Source: Noviherbaspirillum autotrophicum
GTDB taxonomy: Bacteria > Pseudomonadota > Gammaproteobacteria > Burkholderiales > Burkholderiaceae_D
Length of the DNA: 64,000 nt
Direction: 5' to 3'
Assembly (NCBI RefSeq): GCF_000818395.1
Contig: NZ_JWJG01000028.1
Location: forward strand, 5,063,062-5,127,061
Shown: one piece after another, positions 56,467 to 64,000 of the stretch
Layout: the number at the start of each line of letters is the position of its first letter
Numbering within the stretch: position 1 is the first letter of the stretch
Program-made: the position numbers and the translations under genes
The notes under the pieces: generated by a model
What the model was told of the DNA's origin: nothing
Seen by the model: only the letters and a program-made list of their open reading frames with translations
Database searches by the model: none

Positions 56467-57384
56467 TTGAAAGCGTTCTACAGCGATCATTTCGTCCTGC
56501 CGCTACCGGAAAGGCATCGATTCCCGATGCAAAAGTACCGGCTGGTGCGTGAAAGCGCGCTTGCGGCCATTCCGGACATCGAATTTAACGAAGCTCCGTT
56601 TACGAGCGACGGCGTGCTGGCGCTGGCGCACCATCCAGCCTATATACAGCGTGTATCGGCCGGCGAACTTTCACCGGCGCAACAGAAGGCAATCGGATTT
56701 CCCTGGTCGCCGCAGATGGTGGAGCGGTCACGACGCTCAGCCGGTGCGACGATCGAGGCATGCCGTGCGGCACTTTTGCATGGCGTGGCTGCCAATCTGG
56801 CCGGCGGCACGCATCACGCGTATGCGGACCGCGGTGAGGGTTTTTGCGTGTTCAATGATGGTGCGATCGCGGCGCGCCTGATGCAGGCCGAGCGGCGCGT
56901 GCAGCGTGTCGCCATTGTCGATCTCGATGTCCACCAGGGCAACGGCACTGCATCGATTTTGGCGCACGACGACTCGGTATTCACGCTGTCGGTACACGGG
57001 CAAAACAACTATCCGTTCGAAAAGGAATGCAGCGACCTCGACGTCGCATTGGCCGACGGAACCGGGGATGCCGAATATCTGCGGGCGCTGCGGGAAGCTC
57101 TCGCCACGATGTTTTGCCGCTTTTCGCCGCAGCTGATCATCTATCTCGCCGGCGCCGATCCGCATGAAGGCGACCGGCTCGGCCGGCTGAAGCTGACGAT
57201 GGCAGGACTGGCGGCGCGCGACCGGCTGGTGCTGGAGCAAGCACGCGAGCGCGGCATTCCGGTCGCGGTCGCGATGGCAGGAGGCTACGGCAAGAACATC
57301 CAAGACACGGTGGCGGTCCACGTGCAGACTATCGGCATTGCTTCCAGCTATGCCGACTGCATTGCAGCCGCTTCCCGCGCATGA
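56467..57384 (+). CDS. Histone deacetylase-family (class II-like) deacylase
   Basis: A 305-residue zinc-dependent deacylase. Visible family signatures are [19 protein letters not shown] (catalytic His pair), [14 protein letters not shown] (metal-binding Asp/His) and [13 protein letters not shown]. Bacterial members act on acetyl-polyamines, acetoin-related compounds or acyl-lysines. The TTG start at 56467 is kept because [14 protein letters not shown] is the standard beginning. The stop overlaps the next start (ATGA). Substrate unknown. Confidence 0.9.
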   Translation: MKAFYSDHFVLPLPERHRFPMQKYRLVRESALAAIPDIEFNEAPFTSDGVLALAHHPAYIQRVSAGELSPAQQKAIGFPWSPQMVERSRRSAGATIEACRAALLHGVAANLAGGTHHAYADRGEGFCVFNDGAIAARLMQAERRVQRVAIVDLDVHQGNGTASILAHDDSVFTLSVHGQNNYPFEKECSDLDVALADGTGDAEYLRALREALATMFCRFSPQLIIYLAGADPHEGDRLGRLKLTMAGLAARDRLVLEQARERGIPVAVAMAGGYGKNIQDTVAVHVQTIGIASSYADCIAAASRA

Positions 57385-58295
57385 CATTGACTACGTCTAC
57401 CCAAGCACGCCGCTCTGCCACCACGCGGCCAAACTCCTGGATCATCGCGATGCCGTTCCTGTTCGTGCTGATCTGGAGCACCGGCTTCATCGTCGCCAAG
57501 TTCGGCTTGCCGTATGCACCGCCGCTCACCTTCCTGTTGTTGCGCTTCTCCGGCGTGCTGGTGGTGCTGCTGCCGGTGGTGCTGCTGATGAAGGCGCCCT
57601 GGCCGATTGGGCGGATACGGCAGATTGCCGCTGCCGGAATGCTGGTACAGGCCGGCTATCTCGGCGGCGTGTGGTGCGCCATCAAGCTCGGCATGCCGGC
57701 CGGTCTGTCCGCGCTGATCGTCGGCATGCAGCCGATCCTGACCGCCTTTGCCGCGCCGCTGGTGGGCGAACGCGTGACTGGCCGCCAATGGATCGGTCTG
57801 CTGTTCGGCGTCTGCGGCGTCGGCCTGGTGGTTGCCAACAAGATTTCGCTGATCGGCTTATCATGGCAAAGCATTGCGCTGAGCGTGCTTGCGCTGCTGT
57901 CGATTACGGCCGGCACGCTGTACCAGAAGCGTCATTGTCCCAGCTTCGACCTGCGCACCGGGACCGTGATCCAGTTTGCCGCATCGTTCGTCGTGGTGCT
58001 GCCGTTTGCTATCGCGTTCGAGCACCTGACTCCTGCATTCAATGCCGTGCAATGGACGCCCCGGTTCGTCGGCGCCTTGGCGTGGTCGGTACTGGCGCTG
58101 TCCATCGGCGCGATTTTCCTGCTGTTCGCGTTGATCCGGAAAAGCGCGGCGACGCAGGTTAGCAGCCTGATGTATCTGACCCCGCCGACGACGGCGGTGA
58201 TGGCGTGGCTCATGTTTGGGGAGGCGTTCAGCATGGTCGGCGTGGCCGGCATGGTGCTGGCCGTCATTGGTGTAGCACTTGTTGTGAGAAAGTGA
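57381..58295 (+). CDS. DMT-superfamily (EamA) transporter
   Basis: A 304-residue polytopic protein with two EamA repeats and about ten hydrophobic segments. [21 protein letters not shown] near the start is typical of this group. It is translationally coupled to the HDAC-like gene upstream (4-bp overlap) and lies 3 bp before the thioesterase gene. It may export a product of its neighbours; the substrate is unknown. Confidence 0.9.
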   Translation: MTLTTSTQARRSATTRPNSWIIAMPFLFVLIWSTGFIVAKFGLPYAPPLTFLLLRFSGVLVVLLPVVLLMKAPWPIGRIRQIAAAGMLVQAGYLGGVWCAIKLGMPAGLSALIVGMQPILTAFAAPLVGERVTGRQWIGLLFGVCGVGLVVANKISLIGLSWQSIALSVLALLSITAGTLYQKRHCPSFDLRTGTVIQFAASFVVVLPFAIAFEHLTPAFNAVQWTPRFVGALAWSVLALSIGAIFLLFALIRKSAATQVSSLMYLTPPTTAVMAWLMFGEAFSMVGVAGMVLAVIGVALVVRK

Positions 58296-58298
58296 GCA

Positions 58299-58733
58299 AT
58301 GCGAGCAGAAGCGAACAAGCGAAGCGATTACCGGCACTTCCATGCGATTACGACGCGCTGGATGGACAACGACGCCTACGGGCATGTCAACAATGTCGTT
58401 TATTACAGCTGGTTTGACACGGTAGTGAACCAGTTTTTGATCGCCAATGAAGTGCTCGACCTCGAGCGCAGCCCCGTGATCGGGCTGGTGATCGAAACGC
58501 AGTGCAATTACTTCGCGTCGGTGACTTTCCCCGAGCGCGTCACGGCCGGACTGCGCGTGGCGAAGCTGGGCAATTCCAGCGTGCGCTACGAGGTCGGCAT
58601 CTTCCGCAACGACGAGGAGAGCGCATCGGCGCAGGGGCATTTCGTGCATGTGTACGTCGACCGCGCCACCCGCCGGCCGAGCGCGATTCCGGAGCTAATG
58701 CGGGCGCTATTGCAAACGATAACTGTCGGATAA
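58299..58733 (+). CDS. Acyl-CoA thioesterase (4-hydroxybenzoyl-CoA thioesterase-like)
   Basis: A 144-residue hotdog thioesterase of the 4HBT/YbgC type. TRWMDNDAYGHVNNVVYYSWFD carries the catalytic Asp and the GHVNN turn; only part is quoted here. It hydrolyses acyl-CoA esters. It is the third gene of a four-gene operon and 2 bp before the nitroreductase gene. Confidence 0.92.
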   Translation: MRAEANKRSDYRHFHAITTRWMDNDAYGHVNNVVYYSWFDTVVNQFLIANEVLDLERSPVIGLVIETQCNYFASVTFPERVTAGLRVAKLGNSSVRYEVGIFRNDEESASAQGHFVHVYVDRATRRPSAIPELMRALLQTITVG

Positions 58734-58735
58734 CC

Positions 58736-59431
58736 ATGATTCAGAACGAACAGCAAAAGATGGTCGACGCCGCGATTACCTCGCGCCGTTCGATACGCGC
58801 CTACTTGCCCAAGCCAGTGGCGCGCGAGGATATCGAGTCGATTCTCGATGTCGCCGCCCGTGCGCCGTCCGGCACCAATACCCAGCCATGGAAAGTGTAT
58901 GTGCTGACCGGCGCGGCCAGGGACCGTCTGTCGTCGGAAGTGCTGCGCGCGCATAACGATCCGGCGCTCAGCCGCCAGCATGCCGAGGAATACGCCTACT
59001 ATCCGCGCGAATGGGTGGCACCGTACATCGATCGCCGGCGCAAGGTCGGCTGGGATTTGTATGCGCTGTTGGGGCTGACGCGGGAGAACAAGGCTGGCAT
59101 GCATGCGCAGCATGGGCGCAACTATGCCTTCTTCGATGCGCCGGTCGGCATGATCTTCACCATTGGCCGCATCATGGAGCAGGGTTCCTGGCTCGATTAC
59201 GGCATGTTTTTGCAAAACATCATGGTTGCGGCACGCGCGCGCGGACTCGATACCTGCCCGCAGGCGGCGTTCACCCAGTATCACAAGATCATCGCCGAAG
59301 TGCTTTCGCTTCCGCCAAACGAGATGGTGGTATGCGGCATGTCACTCGGCTATGCCGACCCCGACAAGATCGAGAACTCGCTGGTGACGGAGCGCGAACC
59401 CGTTTCGGCATTCGCGCAGTTCATCGAGTAG
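58736..59431 (+). CDS. Nitroreductase-family protein
   Basis: A 231-residue FMN-dependent nitroreductase-family protein. TSRRSIRAYLPKPV at the N-terminus and ARAPSGTNTQPWKVYVL are the FMN-contact motifs; ARGLDTCPQAAF is near the C-terminal half. It reduces nitro compounds, quinones or related electrophiles. It follows the thioesterase gene by 2 bp; start chosen at 58736. Substrate unknown. Confidence 0.92.
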   Translation: MIQNEQQKMVDAAITSRRSIRAYLPKPVAREDIESILDVAARAPSGTNTQPWKVYVLTGAARDRLSSEVLRAHNDPALSRQHAEEYAYYPREWVAPYIDRRRKVGWDLYALLGLTRENKAGMHAQHGRNYAFFDAPVGMIFTIGRIMEQGSWLDYGMFLQNIMVAARARGLDTCPQAAFTQYHKIIAEVLSLPPNEMVVCGMSLGYADPDKIENSLVTEREPVSAFAQFIE

Positions 59432-59542
59432 CGGCGCATTATGTCGTTCAAGGAAATAATGTAATTGTTTCAGTTTAATGAACGATCCAGCGCTATGGAT
59501 TAAGATCATCCGACCTTGGACAATTCATTAGAGGAAGTGAGC

Positions 59543-60616
59543 ATGAGCACGCATCGTATCGCCGTCATCGCCGGGGACGGCATCGGCAAGGAAGTGATAC
59601 CGGAAGGCCTGCGCGTCATGGATGCAGCGGCACGCAAGTTCGGCGTCGATTTCAAATGGGATCACTTCGACTTCGCGTCGTGCGATTACTATGCGAAGCA
59701 CGGCCAGATGATGCCCGACGACTGGAAAGACCGGATCGGCGGGCATGATGCGATCTTTTTCGGCGCAGTCGGCTGGCCGGATACCGTGCCTGACCATATT
59801 TCGCTGTGGGGCTCCCTGCTGAAATTCCGGCGCGAATTCGACCAGTACGTAAACCTGCGGCCGTGCCGGCTGATGCCGGGCATTCCGTCGCCGCTGGCGA
59901 ACCGCAAGGCGGGCGATATCGATTTCTATGTGGTGCGCGAAAACACCGAAGGCGAGTATTCCTCGGTAGGCGGCAAGATGTACGAAGGCACCGAGCGCGA
60001 AGTGGTTTTCCAGGAAAGCGTTTTTTCGCGCAAGGGCGTCGATCGCATCTTGAAGTTCGCGTTCGAACTGGCGCAGCGCCGCCCCAATAAACATCTCACC
60101 TCGGCCACCAAGTCCAACGGCATTTCGATCACCATGCCGTACTGGGACGAGCGGGTGGAAGAAATGGCAAAGTCTTATCCGGACGTGAAGTGGGATAAGT
60201 ACCACATCGACATCCTGACCGCGCACTTCGTGCGCAACCCCGACCGTTTCGACGTCGTCGTTGCATCCAATCTGTTCGGCGACATCCTGTCCGATCTCGG
60301 GCCGGCTTGCACCGGCACGATTGCAATAGCGCCGTCGGCCAACATCAATCCGGAGCGGCTGTTTCCGTCGCTGTTCGAACCGGTGCATGGCTCGGCTCCC
60401 GACATTGCCGGCAAAGGCATCGCCAATCCGATCGGCCAGATCTGGTGCGGCGCCATGATGTTGGAGCATCTCGGGCACCATGAAGCGGGCGCGGCTGTGC
60501 TGCGCGCGATCGAGAAGGTGCTGGCGGCAGGGCCGCAGCATGCGCCCTTTACCTCCGACATGGGAGGTACGGCCGGAACGGCGGATCTGGGGCGTGCGAT
60601 TGCCGAAGCCTTGTAG
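59543..60616 (+). CDS. Tartrate dehydrogenase/D-malate dehydrogenase-like decarboxylating dehydrogenase
   Basis: A 357-residue enzyme of the isocitrate/isopropylmalate dehydrogenase family. IAVIAGDGIGKEVIPEG, SLLKFRREFDQYVNLRPCR and VVRENTEGEYSSVGG match tartrate dehydrogenase (TtuC) and D-malate dehydrogenase (DmlA). SNLFGDILSDLG is the metal-binding region. It oxidises D-malate, tartrate or a related hydroxy-acid with NAD. Start chosen at 59543 after GAGGAAGTGAGC. It is monocistronic with its own terminator. Confidence 0.92.
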   Translation: MSTHRIAVIAGDGIGKEVIPEGLRVMDAAARKFGVDFKWDHFDFASCDYYAKHGQMMPDDWKDRIGGHDAIFFGAVGWPDTVPDHISLWGSLLKFRREFDQYVNLRPCRLMPGIPSPLANRKAGDIDFYVVRENTEGEYSSVGGKMYEGTEREVVFQESVFSRKGVDRILKFAFELAQRRPNKHLTSATKSNGISITMPYWDERVEEMAKSYPDVKWDKYHIDILTAHFVRNPDRFDVVVASNLFGDILSDLGPACTGTIAIAPSANINPERLFPSLFEPVHGSAPDIAGKGIANPIGQIWCGAMMLEHLGHHEAGAAVLRAIEKVLAAGPQHAPFTSDMGGTAGTADLGRAIAEAL

Positions 60617-60644
60617 CCCAATTCATCTGCATCCGGCGATTTGC

Positions 60645-60675
60645 AAAGCCCTCCCCGTCAAGGGGAGGGCTTTTT
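60645..60675 (+). terminator. Intrinsic terminator
   Basis: AAAGCCCTCCCC (60645-60656) pairs with GGGGAGGGCTTT (60662-60673) around a 5-nt loop and is followed by T residues (to 60675). It lies 29 bp after the dehydrogenase stop. Confidence 0.9.
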
Positions 60676-60774
60676 ATTTGTGCGGTATCAATCTGCGGTA
60701 AGAAAGTTGTTTAAATGTTTGTGCTAACCCTCTCATTTTCTTGCTGATTTTCACTATTTTGCTAGACTGCAAGA

Positions 60775-60780
60775 TATAAT
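60775..60780 (+). promoter_or_regulatory. Consensus -10 element before the PBP7-like gene
   Basis: A perfect TATAAT occupies 60775-60780. The hexamer 17 bp upstream is weak, so an activator or a relaxed -35 is possible. The site overlaps the first in-frame ATG (60779), which argues for translation from 60812. Confidence 0.55.
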
Positions 60781-60811
60781 GAATTCGAGCATGAGATGGG
60801 GAGGAATGCCG

Positions 60812-61921
60812 ATGTTCAAGTCCGCGCTACGGGTCGTTTTTTCACTGTGTGCCTTGTCGGTCGCCGTTCCCGCGGTGCATGCCGAACACAAGTCCGCAAC
60901 AAAGCCTTCTGCCAAGAAGCACGTTCACAAAAAGAACGGCAAAAGCAAAATCGAAGTGGCGAACCATGCACATGCGAAACGTCAGCATGTGTCACATAAG
61001 TCGCATGGGAGATCCGTCAAGAAGGACGTGGTCGCGCATGTTGCCCCCAGTCGGGCTGTTCAGCATGTAGCTTACACCCCGGCCGTGCCAGTCATGCCAC
61101 CGGTTATGACGGCAGGCGATCTGGCCGGCCTGAATGCAACGCGCGATCCGCTGGCCTTGAAATCAAACGTTGCTTTTGTCATCGACCAAAACAATTCACA
61201 AGTTTTGTTCGAAAAGAATTCCAGTGTTCCGTTGCCGATCGCATCGCTGACGAAGCTGATGACGGCAACCGTCGTAGTCGAAGCGCACCAGGATATGGAT
61301 GAAGTTCTGGAGGTGACTGCTGACGATATCGATAGGGAAAGAAACAGCGCATCGCGTTTGCGCATTGGGTCGCGTCTGAAGCGTTCCGACATGCTGCATA
61401 TTGCGCTGATGAGTTCGGAAAATCGCGCAGCCTCCGCGCTCGGGCGCAACTATCCTGGTGGACTGCCGGCATTTGTCGCTGCAATGAATGCAAAGGCCAA
61501 GGCTTTGGGCATGACCAGTGCACATTACGTCGATTCCACCGGTCTTTCCAGCCAAAATGTCGCAAGTGCGCGTGACCTGTCCAAACTGGTCGTGGCGGCA
61601 TATCGGCATCCTGTGATTCGCGAATATTCCACGGACAGCAAGTATTCGGTGAATACTGGCAGGCAAGTGTTGCAATACATTAATTCGAATCGGCTAGTAA
61701 TGAATCCCCACTGGGAAATCGGCCTGCAAAAGACGGGCTATATCGCCGAAGCAGGGCGCTGCCTGCTGATGCAAACCAGGGTCGACGGTCGCCCCGTCGT
61801 GATGGTCTTTCTCGACTCCAAAGGCAAAGACTCCCGCTTGGCTGACGCCGGACGCATCCGCAAATGGCTGGAGGTGAACAAGCACCAGGCGCTCACCCAG
61901 GTAGTGCCACACCAAAGCTGA
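60812..61921 (+). CDS. D-alanyl-D-alanine endopeptidase, PBP7/DacA-like
   Basis: A 369-residue exported serine peptidase (signal FKSALRVVFSLCALSVAVPAVHA). A Lys/His-rich linker (about residues 28-75) precedes the catalytic domain. The three penicillin-binding motifs are visible: SLTK (SxxK), SEN and KTG (QKTGYI). It should cleave peptidoglycan cross-links or stem peptides in the periplasm (PbpG-like). Start at 60812 is chosen for GGAGG seven bases upstream and because TATAAT overlaps the earlier ATG. The basic linker may bind anionic polymers. Confidence 0.92.
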   Translation: MFKSALRVVFSLCALSVAVPAVHAEHKSATKPSAKKHVHKKNGKSKIEVANHAHAKRQHVSHKSHGRSVKKDVVAHVAPSRAVQHVAYTPAVPVMPPVMTAGDLAGLNATRDPLALKSNVAFVIDQNNSQVLFEKNSSVPLPIASLTKLMTATVVVEAHQDMDEVLEVTADDIDRERNSASRLRIGSRLKRSDMLHIALMSSENRAASALGRNYPGGLPAFVAAMNAKAKALGMTSAHYVDSTGLSSQNVASARDLSKLVVAAYRHPVIREYSTDSKYSVNTGRQVLQYINSNRLVMNPHWEIGLQKTGYIAEAGRCLLMQTRVDGRPVVMVFLDSKGKDSRLADAGRIRKWLEVNKHQALTQVVPHQS

Positions 61922-61941
61922 ATGTTCTGAACGATGTTTGG

Positions 61942-61975
61942 GGCGGTCGCAGCCATCTGGTTGCGACCGCCTTTT
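61942..61975 (+). terminator. Intrinsic terminator
   Basis: GGCGGTCGCA (61942-61951) pairs with TGCGACCGCC (61962-61971) around a 10-nt loop, then TTTT follows. It lies 20 bp after the endopeptidase stop. The remaining 278 bp to 62253 hold no other feature I can support. Confidence 0.85.
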
Positions 61976-62253
61976 CATTTGTATTTTGGAATGGATTTTA
62001 TGGGCATTTTGGCTACAGCCGTTTTTCTCTATCTGTGTTAGATTGGTTGGCTAAATGTACAACACGTTGCGTAAATGGCATGCTACTGACGATGTATTGC
62101 TAGGCTAGATGCAAACGTGCACAGTAGTGAAGTCGCTTGTAGGTTTGAATTAACCCATGAAGGGCGATCCCTAGGAGTTGTTGCAGCATTCTGATCAACA
62201 GATGCGCAGGCTATGGCAGGGCGTTCTTCTTTTGCAGAGGCGTTCGATTACTC

Positions 62254-63570
62254 GTGTTTGTTCCCAAAGTCCTTCTCGTTAACGACGATTCGGCCAGCTT
62301 GCTGGCCCTGTCGAGCCTGCTGGTGGACCGGGACGGTTACGAGGTCATTATGGCGCGCTCCGGCGAAGAGGCGTTGCGCCACGTGCTCAACCACGATTTC
62401 GCGGTGATTCTGCTCGATGTCAGCATGCCCAGCATGGATGGCTTCGAAACTGCCGAAGCGATCCACTCGCACCCGCGTTCCGCTTCGGTACCGATCATTT
62501 TCGTGACCGCCCACTACGCGGATGAAATGAACCGCCTCAAGGGTTATCAGAAGGGCGCAGTCGACTATCTGTTCACGCCCATCATTCCGCAAATCCTGCA
62601 AAGCAAAGTCGCTGTCTTTGTCGAACTGGCAAAGAAAAACATGCAGTTGCAGTACCAGAAGCATGACCTGGAAAAGCTCAACGACGAATTGCAGGCGCAG
62701 CGCTGGCTGGACCTCCAGCACATCAATGAACGCAAGCAGGCGGAAGAAGCGCTGCGCCAGTCGCAGAATGAATTGCGAGAGCTGGCCAGCTACCAGGAGC
62801 GCGTAAAGGAAGACGAGCGCAAGCGTATTGCGCGCGAAATCCACGATGAACTCGGGCAGAACCTGCTGGCGTTGCGCATCGATATCGCCATGCTGCACGC
62901 GCGAACGGCATCCACGCATCCGAAGCTCAACGGCAAGGTGCATGCAGTGCTCGATCATATCGATGCCACGATGAAAGCGATGCGCTCGATCATCAACAAC
63001 CTGCGACCGACCGTACTCGATCTCGGGCTGACTGCAGCCATCGAATGGCAGGTGAAGGAATTCCAGCGGCGTACCGGCATTGCGTGCGAACTGGAATTGT
63101 CGGACAAAGAGTTGATGGTCGATGACAGCCGCGCCACTGCATTGTTCCGGGTCCTGCAGGAATCGCTGAACAACGTGTTCCGCCATGCGCGTGCCACCAA
63201 AACCAAGATCGAGGTTTATCAGACGGACAACCGGCTCTACATGCGCGTAGCCGACAACGGTGTCGGCATCTTTCCAGGCTGCCGGCGAAAAGCCAATTCA
63301 TTCGGCCTGATCGGTATGAAAGAGCGTATCAGCACGTTGGGAGGCGAGCTTGATATCGACACCGCGCAGGACAGGGGGACGGCACTCACCGTCTCGATTC
63401 CAGTCGATGCCGCCCATGAAAGCGCCTGCGACGAGCATGCCGCCGTAGACGGCAAGCCGCGCGGCAAACGGGCGAATGATGCCGCAAAAGATAACAACCG
63501 GGCTTCTTCCGTTCATTCCGTAGCAACGCGCCGAAAAAAAACACTGCAAGACGCCAGTTCGGCGCAATGA
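62254..63570 (+). CDS. Receiver-histidine kinase hybrid (HisKA_3 type)
   Basis: A 438-residue soluble kinase. The N-terminal receiver (about residues 1-125) has DD near residue 11 and the phospho-acceptor in ILLDVSMPSMDGF. A coiled coil (about 130-190) leads into the HisKA_3 dimerisation helix with the phospho-His in REIHDELGQNLLALR. The HATPase_c domain follows (LQESLNNVFRHA, VADNGVGIF, FGLIGMKERI). The C-terminal 50 residues are a basic, low-complexity tail. Start is GTG at 62254. There is no membrane segment, so the signal should arrive through the receiver. Confidence 0.92.
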   Translation: MFVPKVLLVNDDSASLLALSSLLVDRDGYEVIMARSGEEALRHVLNHDFAVILLDVSMPSMDGFETAEAIHSHPRSASVPIIFVTAHYADEMNRLKGYQKGAVDYLFTPIIPQILQSKVAVFVELAKKNMQLQYQKHDLEKLNDELQAQRWLDLQHINERKQAEEALRQSQNELRELASYQERVKEDERKRIAREIHDELGQNLLALRIDIAMLHARTASTHPKLNGKVHAVLDHIDATMKAMRSIINNLRPTVLDLGLTAAIEWQVKEFQRRTGIACELELSDKELMVDDSRATALFRVLQESLNNVFRHARATKTKIEVYQTDNRLYMRVADNGVGIFPGCRRKANSFGLIGMKERISTLGGELDIDTAQDRGTALTVSIPVDAAHESACDEHAAVDGKPRGKRANDAAKDNNRASSVHSVATRRKKTLQDASSAQ

Positions 63571-63633
63571 CCATAGCGACGCGAGTCGAGTGAGGCGTCT
63601 TGCCGCCTTCGGCCTTGATCGTTTTCCTGGTAT

Positions 63634-63647
63634 TTGATAATTATCAA
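63634..63647. promoter_or_regulatory. Perfect FNR/Anr-type box
   Basis: TTGAT-AATT-ATCAA at 63634-63647 is an exact match to TTGAT-N4-ATCAA, the FNR/Anr consensus. It lies about 200 bp upstream of the last gene in the window. It also lies within an A/T-rich context that could mimic a Fur site, so binding is a prediction. Confidence 0.65.
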
Positions 63648-63839
63648 TATGAGTTCAATTTGCCTGTTTAGGCAGGATCGAGTCATTGCCCGCGCATAGT
63701 GTTTACAACAAAATACTCGGTCCTTTCTCGAAGGAAACGGTTTGCTCCGCCTGTGCGTGGATGATGCACTGAAGGGCTGCGCCTGAGCCCGAAATCGAAA
63801 ATAACGAACGTACATTAAGTCGTAATGGGGAGACTTTTG

Positions 63840-64000
63840 ATGGATACCGGATCAGAACAAAAGCAAGAACAAGAGTTGGATGCCAAGGCGCTGCTGAGTG
63901 TGCTTACCGCATTCAAGAAAGGCGATTTTTCGGTGCGCATGCCGTCCGACTGGACGGGGCTGGCGGGCAAGATCGCCGACACGCTCAACGACATCATCGA
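63840..64000 (+). CDS. HAMP-domain sensor kinase N-terminus (partial)
   Basis: Only the first 53 residues are in the window. The start MDTGSEQKQEQELDAKALL is followed by LTAFKKGDFSVRMPSDWTGL and KIADTLNDII. This repeated HAMP-like pattern is found at the beginning of soluble, multi-HAMP hybrid histidine kinases (group III type). The rest lies beyond the right edge. GGGGAGA lies about 8 bases before the ATG at 63840. It probably forms a signalling locus with the adjacent receiver-kinase. Confidence 0.75.
   Translation, partial: MDTGSEQKQEQELDAKALLSVLTAFKKGDFSVRMPSDWTGLAGKIADTLNDII

Overview
The window looks like a stretch of chromosome from a high-GC betaproteobacterium, most likely family Oxalobacteraceae (Herbaspirillum, Noviherbaspirillum or Herminiimonas relatives). 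The reasons are the PHA storage genes (a PhaZ with a cysteine nucleophile, a phasin and a PHA granule protein), the solo RnfB next to nth, the FdxA and TrxR-like ferredoxin reductase pair, a Gcr-type membrane 'site-specific recombinase', and the mdtABC-nodT efflux operon. This is inference from protein families; the species cannot be fixed without a search. I saw no rRNA, tRNA, CRISPR array, insertion sequence or prophage. Nearly all of the window is protein coding.

Layout. 1-4.5 kb: the end of a two-component system, a DNA glycosylase, and a TetR gene divergent from a small acyl-chain or hydrolase operon with an unusually clear twin-palindrome operator. 4.7-6.6 kb: htpG behind a recognisable sigma-32 promoter. 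6.9-15.9 kb: a complete four-gene RND efflux operon with two different permeases. 16-21 kb: a MocR regulator divergent from LysE and DMT exporters, then RidA and an aminotransferase. 21-26.5 kb: HIT protein, parC, a lytic transglycosylase and parE. 26.9-32.6 kb: a degenerate response regulator, a VWA/GNAT/MoxR cluster and the Gcr-type membrane protein. 32.8-37.5 kb: two small cytochromes c, DUF1841, a RutE-like reductase, nth-rnfB and phaZ.

38.2-42.7 kb holds the most unusual accessory cluster: DUF2946, a TonB-dependent receptor, a secreted Asp-box beta-propeller with a Cys/His ligand set, and a periplasmic CxxC redoxin. I infer a copper (or other metal) uptake and handling pathway. 42.7-50.3 kb: ferredoxin reductase, fdxA, an orphan LutC, an antiporter, a 2-hydroxyacid dehydrogenase, a PHA granule protein, an acyl-CoA-binding protein and a WS/DGAT acyltransferase. 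Together with phaZ and the phasin these suggest carbon storage as PHA and possibly wax or triacylglycerol.

50.4-55.6 kb: FKBP, then a tightly coupled envelope operon (YncE-like propeller, divergent polysaccharide deacetylase, sterol-desaturase-fold enzyme, EI24/CysZ-like membrane protein) followed by a CinA-type protein. 55.7-56.4 kb: the phasin, whose promoter is flanked by an inverted repeat also partly present upstream of phaZ. 56.5-59.4 kb: an overlapping operon of HDAC-like deacylase, DMT exporter, thioesterase and nitroreductase. 59.5-64 kb: a tartrate/malate-type dehydrogenase, a PBP7-like endopeptidase, a receiver-histidine kinase and the start of a HAMP-type kinase, with a perfect FNR-type box between the last two.
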